DNA of 64,000 nucleotides. It comes from Klebsiella huaxiensis (GTDB lineage Bacteria; Pseudomonadota; Gammaproteobacteria; Enterobacterales; Enterobacteriaceae). The position numbers were made by a program, and so were the translations under genes. The stretch is taken from contig NZ_CP036175.1 of the NCBI RefSeq assembly GCF_003261575.2, positions 4,278,001 to 4,342,000 of the forward strand, given 5' to 3'. This document shows, piece by piece, positions 60,067 through 64,000 of this stretch; position 1 is the stretch's first letter; each line of letters opens with the position of its first letter. Under the pieces are notes generated by a model that did not search any database, had not been told where the DNA came from, and saw nothing but the letters and a program-made list of their open reading frames with translations.

Positions 60067-62211
60067 ATGTTTAAATATAATAAGATAACAGCACTCTGGG
60101 CCGCGAGCCTCGCGGTATCCACCTTCGGCGGGCAGGCGCTGGCGGCGGAGGAAACGATCGTTGTCACCGCAGGCAACGGCGAAGATCCAACAGCGCCGCT
60201 AAAGGGAATTGTGGCAACAAAGACGCTGTCGGCGACGAAAACTGCCGCAGAGATCGTCAAGACGCCGCAGTCGGTATCGGTGGTCACCCGCGATCAAATG
60301 CAGGCGCTGGATGTCACCTCGGTTTCCCAGGCGCTGCGCTATAGCGCGGGCGTCTTTACCGAATATCGCGGAGCCTCTAACCGCAACGACGAAGTTTTCG
60401 TACGCGGCTTTAGCTACGTGCCCAAATTCCTCGATGGCCTGAGCTACGGGGCCACCGCCTCCTCGCAGACCGGGACTTTCGACCCGTGGCTGCTGGAGCG
60501 CGTTGAGCTGGTGCGCGGCCCGGCCTCGGTGCTGTTTGGTCAGGTGAACCCTGGCGGGCTTATCAGCATGACCAGCAAACGCCCCACCAGCCAGCCGATT
60601 CATGAAGTGCAGTTCCGTACCGGCAATAACAACCTTGCCGAAGGGGCTTTCGACTTTGGCGGTCCGCTGAGCGATGACGGCCACCTGCTCTATCGCCTGA
60701 ACGGGATCGCCCGCACCCAGAATAATCAGATAGATGACTACAAAGAGACACGGATGGCCATTGCCCCGGCACTGACCTGGTATCCTAACGACGCCACCCG
60801 CTTTACCCTGTTAACCAGCTACCAGAAAGACCCGGATGCCGGTTACCGTAACTTCTTGCCGCGCTACGGCACCGTGGAAAGCGTCGACGGAAGCTATATT
60901 CCGCGCGATTTTAACGTCAGCGACCCTAACTACAATCAGTCGTGGCGCGAACAAACGATGATTGGTTATGAATTCGAGCACCAGCTAAACGATACCTTCA
61001 CCCTGCGGCAGAACGCCCGCTACGCGACCATCAAACAGAAGTACCGCTATCTGGTTTATACCACCAGCGCAGCCAACAGTTCCGTGCTCTCGCGCCGCGC
61101 CCAACATGAAGAGCGCCAGACCGATGAGTTTGGTATTGATAACCAGCTTGAGGCGCAGTTTGCCAGCGGCCAGGTGGCACATACGGTGATTGGTGGTCTG
61201 GATTACAAAACCAGTAAAGATAAACAGTACCTCGGCCGCGCCGGCGGCTCACAGTACGATATCGACTGGCGCAGTCCTTCTTACGGCGTTAGCGTTGATG
61301 AAAGCACCTTCAGCACCGCCAGCGATGAGCAGCAAAATCTCGACCAGGCGGGAATTTATCTCCAGGATCAGCTGAGCTGGCAAAATTGGGAGCTGCTGGT
61401 TTCCGGGCGCTACGACTGGGCAGAAGTACGCACCACTGATTTTACCGACGCCAGCAGCACCCAGCAGAATGACAACAAGTTCACCTGGCGTACCGGGTTG
61501 CTGTACGCCTTTGATTTCGGCCTCTCGCCCTATATCAGTTACAGCACTTCGTTCGAACCTAATCTACAAACCAACCGCGCGCCGGGCGTCGGGCCGTTCG
61601 ATCCAAGCGAAGGCAAGCAGGTAGAAGTGGGCCTGAAATATCAGCCGAACCCAAACGCGTTAATGACCCTCGCGCTGTATGACCTGACGCAGAGCAACGT
61701 CGCCACCTACAACAGCGCGGCCGGATGGTTTGAAAATAGCGGTAAGGTTCGTTCGAAAGGGGTGGAAGCCGAAGCGCACGCAACGGTCTTCGATAACCTC
61801 AACCTGATTGCTTCTTATACCTACACCGATGCGGAAACCGTCAATACCACCGTGGTCGGCACCGAAGGGAAAACCCCTGCGCGCATTCCAACCCATATGG
61901 CCTCAGCGTTCACCAGCTATACCCTGCCGGACGGCGCGCTAAAAAGCCTGACGGCGGGCGTTGGCGTGCGCTATATCGGCACCAGCTATGGCGATGCGAA
62001 AAACACCTTTAAGGTTCCGGCGGTGGATTTGTATGACGCAATGGTGAGCTATGAGTTAGGCGAATTAAGCTCAAGCCTGAAAGGGGCGAAAGTGCAGTTC
62101 AACGTCAACAATATTGCGGACACCAAATACGTGGCCTCATGCGCCAGCGATAGCGCCTGCTTCTACGGCATTGGTCGGACGGTGACGGCAACAGTGAATT
62201 ACGCCTGGTAA
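60067..62211 (+). CDS. TonB-dependent siderophore receptor (FoxA/FhuA-like)
   Basis: A 714-residue outer-membrane receptor with a signal ending GQALA and a TonB box EETIVVTA at 28-35. The plug has TPQSVSVVTRDQMQ, VRGF, LERVELVRGPASVLFGQVNPGGLISMTSKRP. The barrel ends with the aromatic GRTVTATVNYAW. This is the hydroxamate/ferrioxamine-like TIGR01783 style of receptor rather than the FepA style. The divergent exported esterase, however, points to an ester-linked catecholate ligand. Ligand is therefore open. Confidence 0.9.
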   Translation: MFKYNKITALWAASLAVSTFGGQALAAEETIVVTAGNGEDPTAPLKGIVATKTLSATKTAAEIVKTPQSVSVVTRDQMQALDVTSVSQALRYSAGVFTEYRGASNRNDEVFVRGFSYVPKFLDGLSYGATASSQTGTFDPWLLERVELVRGPASVLFGQVNPGGLISMTSKRPTSQPIHEVQFRTGNNNLAEGAFDFGGPLSDDGHLLYRLNGIARTQNNQIDDYKETRMAIAPALTWYPNDATRFTLLTSYQKDPDAGYRNFLPRYGTVESVDGSYIPRDFNVSDPNYNQSWREQTMIGYEFEHQLNDTFTLRQNARYATIKQKYRYLVYTTSAANSSVLSRRAQHEERQTDEFGIDNQLEAQFASGQVAHTVIGGLDYKTSKDKQYLGRAGGSQYDIDWRSPSYGVSVDESTFSTASDEQQNLDQAGIYLQDQLSWQNWELLVSGRYDWAEVRTTDFTDASSTQQNDNKFTWRTGLLYAFDFGLSPYISYSTSFEPNLQTNRAPGVGPFDPSEGKQVEVGLKYQPNPNALMTLALYDLTQSNVATYNSAAGWFENSGKVRSKGVEAEAHATVFDNLNLIASYTYTDAETVNTTVVGTEGKTPARIPTHMASAFTSYTLPDGALKSLTAGVGVRYIGTSYGDAKNTFKVPAVDLYDAMVSYELGELSSSLKGAKVQFNVNNIADTKYVASCASDSACFYGIGRTVTATVNYAW

Positions 62212-62212
62212 G

Positions 62213-62249
62213 AAAAGTGTCCGCCGGTCTTCCCCCGGCGGACACTTTT
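62213..62249. terminator. Bidirectional intrinsic terminator between receptor and ramA
   Basis: Perfect 15-bp arms, AAAAGTGTCCGCCGG and CCGGCGGACACTTTT, around a 7-base loop. A-run on one side and T-run on the other allow termination on both strands. The distal arm ends on the last base of the ramA stop codon. Confidence 0.92.
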
Positions 62250-62590
62250 CAGTGGGCGCGGCTGTGATTTTCTTTACGGTAGGCACCCGGAGGCTGGTTA
62301 AACGTGCGGGTGAAAATGCGGGTAAAGGTTTGCTGCGAGTCAAAGCCGTATTTCAGGCAAATATCGTAAACTCGCTGATCGGTATCGCGCAGATCGCGCG
62401 CCGCCAGCAGCAGCTTGCGCTCGCGAATGTAACGCCCCAGACTCTCCCCTTTGTACTGTAAAAACAGTCGTTGCAGATGCCATTTCGAGTAACCGGCATG
62501 GCGCGCAATATCGTCAATACGTAGCGGTTGATGCAAATTATCATCAATCCACTCGACGATCGTATCAATGACCTGAGCGGAAATAGTCAT
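62249..62590 (-). CDS. ramA: RamA, AraC-family activator of multidrug resistance
   Basis: A 113-residue AraC/XylS regulator nearly identical to Klebsiella RamA (MTISAQVIDTIVEWIDDNL at the start, KENHSRAH at the end). Two HTH units: IDDIARHAGYSKWHLQRLF and VYDICLKYGFDSQQTFTRIF. RamA activates acrAB-tolC and related efflux and envelope genes. I chose ATG 62590 with AGGAGG upstream; a longer frame is not conserved. It lies 32 bases after romA and is probably transcribed both with romA and from its own promoter. Confidence 0.97.
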   Translation of the reverse strand: MTISAQVIDTIVEWIDDNLHQPLRIDDIARHAGYSKWHLQRLFLQYKGESLGRYIRERKLLLAARDLRDTDQRVYDICLKYGFDSQQTFTRIFTRTFNQPPGAYRKENHSRAH

Positions 62591-62622
62591 ATGTCCTCTC
62601 TCCTCCTGAACCACTCTCATCG

Positions 62623-63723
62623 TTACCGCCACCAGGCGTTAAATGATTGCGTTTTATCCGCGACCCAAACCGGCTCACCCAACATTGGCGTCAGCAGTCG
62701 CCACGGCCGCCCTGTACTGGCCTCCGCCAGCCTTTTATACGGATCGTCCCATGTATGTTTTGCCAGCACGAAGCGCCCGGCGTGGCCCGGCAGCACCGCA
62801 CGAGCGTGTAAATCGTCAGCGGCCTGCGCCGTCTCTTCCGGCATCATGTGGATGTACTTCCAGTCCTGGTCGTACTGACCGTTTTCCATAATCGCCAAAT
62901 CCACTTCACCGAACTGCTCGCCGATGGCTTTAAAGTGCGGGCCGTAGCCGCTATCGCCGCTGTAGTAAATTTTCTGCTGCGGAGTGACGAACATAAAGCT
63001 GGCCCACAGCGTCTGGTTACGCTTGAGGCCGCGGCCTGAAAAGTGGCGCGCGGGCAGCGCGTGAACCGTTAGCTCATCACTGACCTGTACCGATTGATTC
63101 CAGTCCACTTCGCTAATAATGGCGCTATCGACGCCCCAGTAGCGCAGATGCGAGCCAACGCCCAGCGGCGTTACCACGTGCTTGATTTTCGGCATCAGCG
63201 CTTTGATGGTGGCGTAGTCGAGATGGTCATAATGATCGTGCGAGATAATCAGCAGATCGATATCCGGCATTCCTTCAGCATGCCACGGGTAATCCCCGGC
63301 AAAAGCCTTATTAATAAAGGAGAACGGTGCAGCATAGTTGCTAAACACCGGGTCAATCAGGATACGTTTACCGGCCAGTTGCAAATACCAGGAGGAGTGC
63401 CCGAGCCAGACCATGGTGTCCTGCCCTAACGGCAGACTGGCCAGATCGGTTTTCACCAGCGGTAGCGGCTGGGCCGGTCTGGCGTTTTCGCGTTTGGCGA
63501 CAAGAAACTCCCACCACGCGGCCAGCATATTTTTTTGCCCGGTAAACCCAGGCGTCGGCAGCTGGTTGTGAAACTGGCCGCCATAATAGTGAGGGGACTG
63601 TTCCACCACGCTGAGCTGTGCGCCCTGCGGCGCCTGACCAAATCCGGCATTTAACACAAACGGCAAAGTTGTTGCTGACGCTAATAACATGATGGCGACC
63701 ACGCTGAAGATGATACGGTTCAT
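62623..63723 (-). CDS. romA: RomA, metallo-beta-lactamase-fold protein
   Basis: A 366-residue MBL-fold protein. The metal-binding motif is ISHDHYDHLDY, with downstream H/D residues in LPARHFSGRG and YSGDSGYG. The N-terminus has a hydrophobic signal/anchor (IIFSVVAIMLLASATTLPFV). RomA overproduction was linked to reduced outer-membrane porins; its family resembles NAPE-PLD/UlaG-like hydrolases. It precedes ramA and follows the RamR operator, the Klebsiella arrangement. Confidence 0.93.
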   Translation of the reverse strand: MNRIIFSVVAIMLLASATTLPFVLNAGFGQAPQGAQLSVVEQSPHYYGGQFHNQLPTPGFTGQKNMLAAWWEFLVAKRENARPAQPLPLVKTDLASLPLGQDTMVWLGHSSWYLQLAGKRILIDPVFSNYAAPFSFINKAFAGDYPWHAEGMPDIDLLIISHDHYDHLDYATIKALMPKIKHVVTPLGVGSHLRYWGVDSAIISEVDWNQSVQVSDELTVHALPARHFSGRGLKRNQTLWASFMFVTPQQKIYYSGDSGYGPHFKAIGEQFGEVDLAIMENGQYDQDWKYIHMMPEETAQAADDLHARAVLPGHAGRFVLAKHTWDDPYKRLAEASTGRPWRLLTPMLGEPVWVADKTQSFNAWWR

Positions 63724-63777
63724 ATCCTGACCTGGCGAAATCCTCCTTCCTGGAGGTTTTTGTTATAAGGCTTGATT

Positions 63778-63797
63778 ATGAGTGAGTAAGCACTCAT
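63778..63797. promoter_or_regulatory. RamR operator upstream of romA-ramA
   Basis: An exact ATGAGTG-N6-CACTCAT inverted repeat, the published RamR-binding pattern, between the divergent romA and ramR genes. RamR binding here represses romA-ramA; loss of repression is a known route to multidrug resistance. Confidence 0.92.
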
Positions 63798-63913
63798 TAT
63801 TAGGAAGAAGCTGAAAGTCGTCAAGACGATTTTCAAATTTTGACAGACGGCGTTGCAGTGCCCATGTCAGGCATGCTTAGATCAGGTTTTTATAACGTGT
63901 GAGGTAAAGTGTA

Positions 63914-64000
63914 GTGGCTCGTCCTAAGAGTGAAGATAAAAAGCAAGCGTTACTGGAGGCCGCAACTGCCGCCTTTGCCCAATCGGGAATCGCCGCCTCA
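63914..64000 (+). CDS. ramR: RamR, TetR-family repressor (N-terminal part)
   Basis: Only 29 codons are in the window, from GTG 63914: MARPKSEDKKQALLEAATAA, then FAQSGIAAS, the start of a TetR-type HTH as in RamR. It is divergent from romA-ramA and represses it by binding the ATGAGTG-N6-CACTCAT operator. GTG is the usual ramR start. The gene continues beyond the window. Confidence 0.93.
   Translation, partial: MARPKSEDKKQALLEAATAAFAQSGIAAS

Noticed and set aside
1..64000. tRNA/rRNA genes, transposases, integrases or prophage
   Set aside because: I saw no recognisable sequence for any of these; I could not run a covariance search, so a short ncRNA could be missed.

Overview
The window is about 64 kb of high-GC enterobacterial chromosome, most likely from the Klebsiella/Raoultella group or a close relative. 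The evidence is a ramA-romA-ramR multidrug-regulator locus at the right edge with a 113-residue RamA, an enterobactin cluster at the left edge, and many REP-type palindromes. I saw no rRNA, tRNA, CRISPR array, prophage or transposase gene.

The backbone follows the E. coli order fepG-fepC-entF-ybdZ-fes-fepA-entD-hokE-ybdK-ybdJ in matching relative orientations, with blocks inserted between its members. Positions 1-10,491 hold enterobactin transport (fepG partial, fepC), synthesis (entF, ybdZ, entD), outer-membrane uptake (fepA) and hydrolysis (fes). The position of E. coli fepE is taken by a 126-bp tandem repeat array.

Block 1 (10,548-22,479, between entD and hokE) is a carbohydrate locus. 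It has a split transketolase on the minus strand, a SorC-type regulator, an FGGY kinase, a ribose-type ABC transporter with a DUF2291 lipoprotein, two SDR dehydrogenases and a HAD phosphatase. The same 12-bp palindrome lies upstream of both arms. I infer polyol or ketose catabolism by oxidation, phosphorylation and two-carbon transfer; the substrate is unknown. This is the best candidate for an uncharacterised pathway.

Block 2 (23,026-47,908, between an apparently intact hokE and ybdK) is a nitrogen-scavenging region. It has a GNAT acetyltransferase, a peptide/nickel-type ABC operon, a class-III aminotransferase divergent from an SDR, a polar amino-acid ABC operon, two convergent MocR-type regulators, an EamA exporter, and an operon for a second peptide-type ABC transporter plus an amidase and an M20 carbamoylase/amidohydrolase.

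Block 3 (49,402-57,925, between ybdK and ybdJ) has a DUF2233 glycosidase-like protein, an RND efflux pump with its adaptor, a P-type cation ATPase and a 36-residue membrane protein. After ybdJ come a divergent, probably Fur-controlled pair (exported Fes-like esterase and TonB-dependent siderophore receptor) and then ramA, romA, the RamR operator and the start of ramR.

Repeats are a strong theme. Two REP-based tandem arrays (126 and 131 bp periods) and three copies of a roughly 400-470 bp structured element bounded by inverted REP sequences all lie between convergent genes. A separate 143-146 bp palindromic element occurs twice, once inside the fes-fepA control region.
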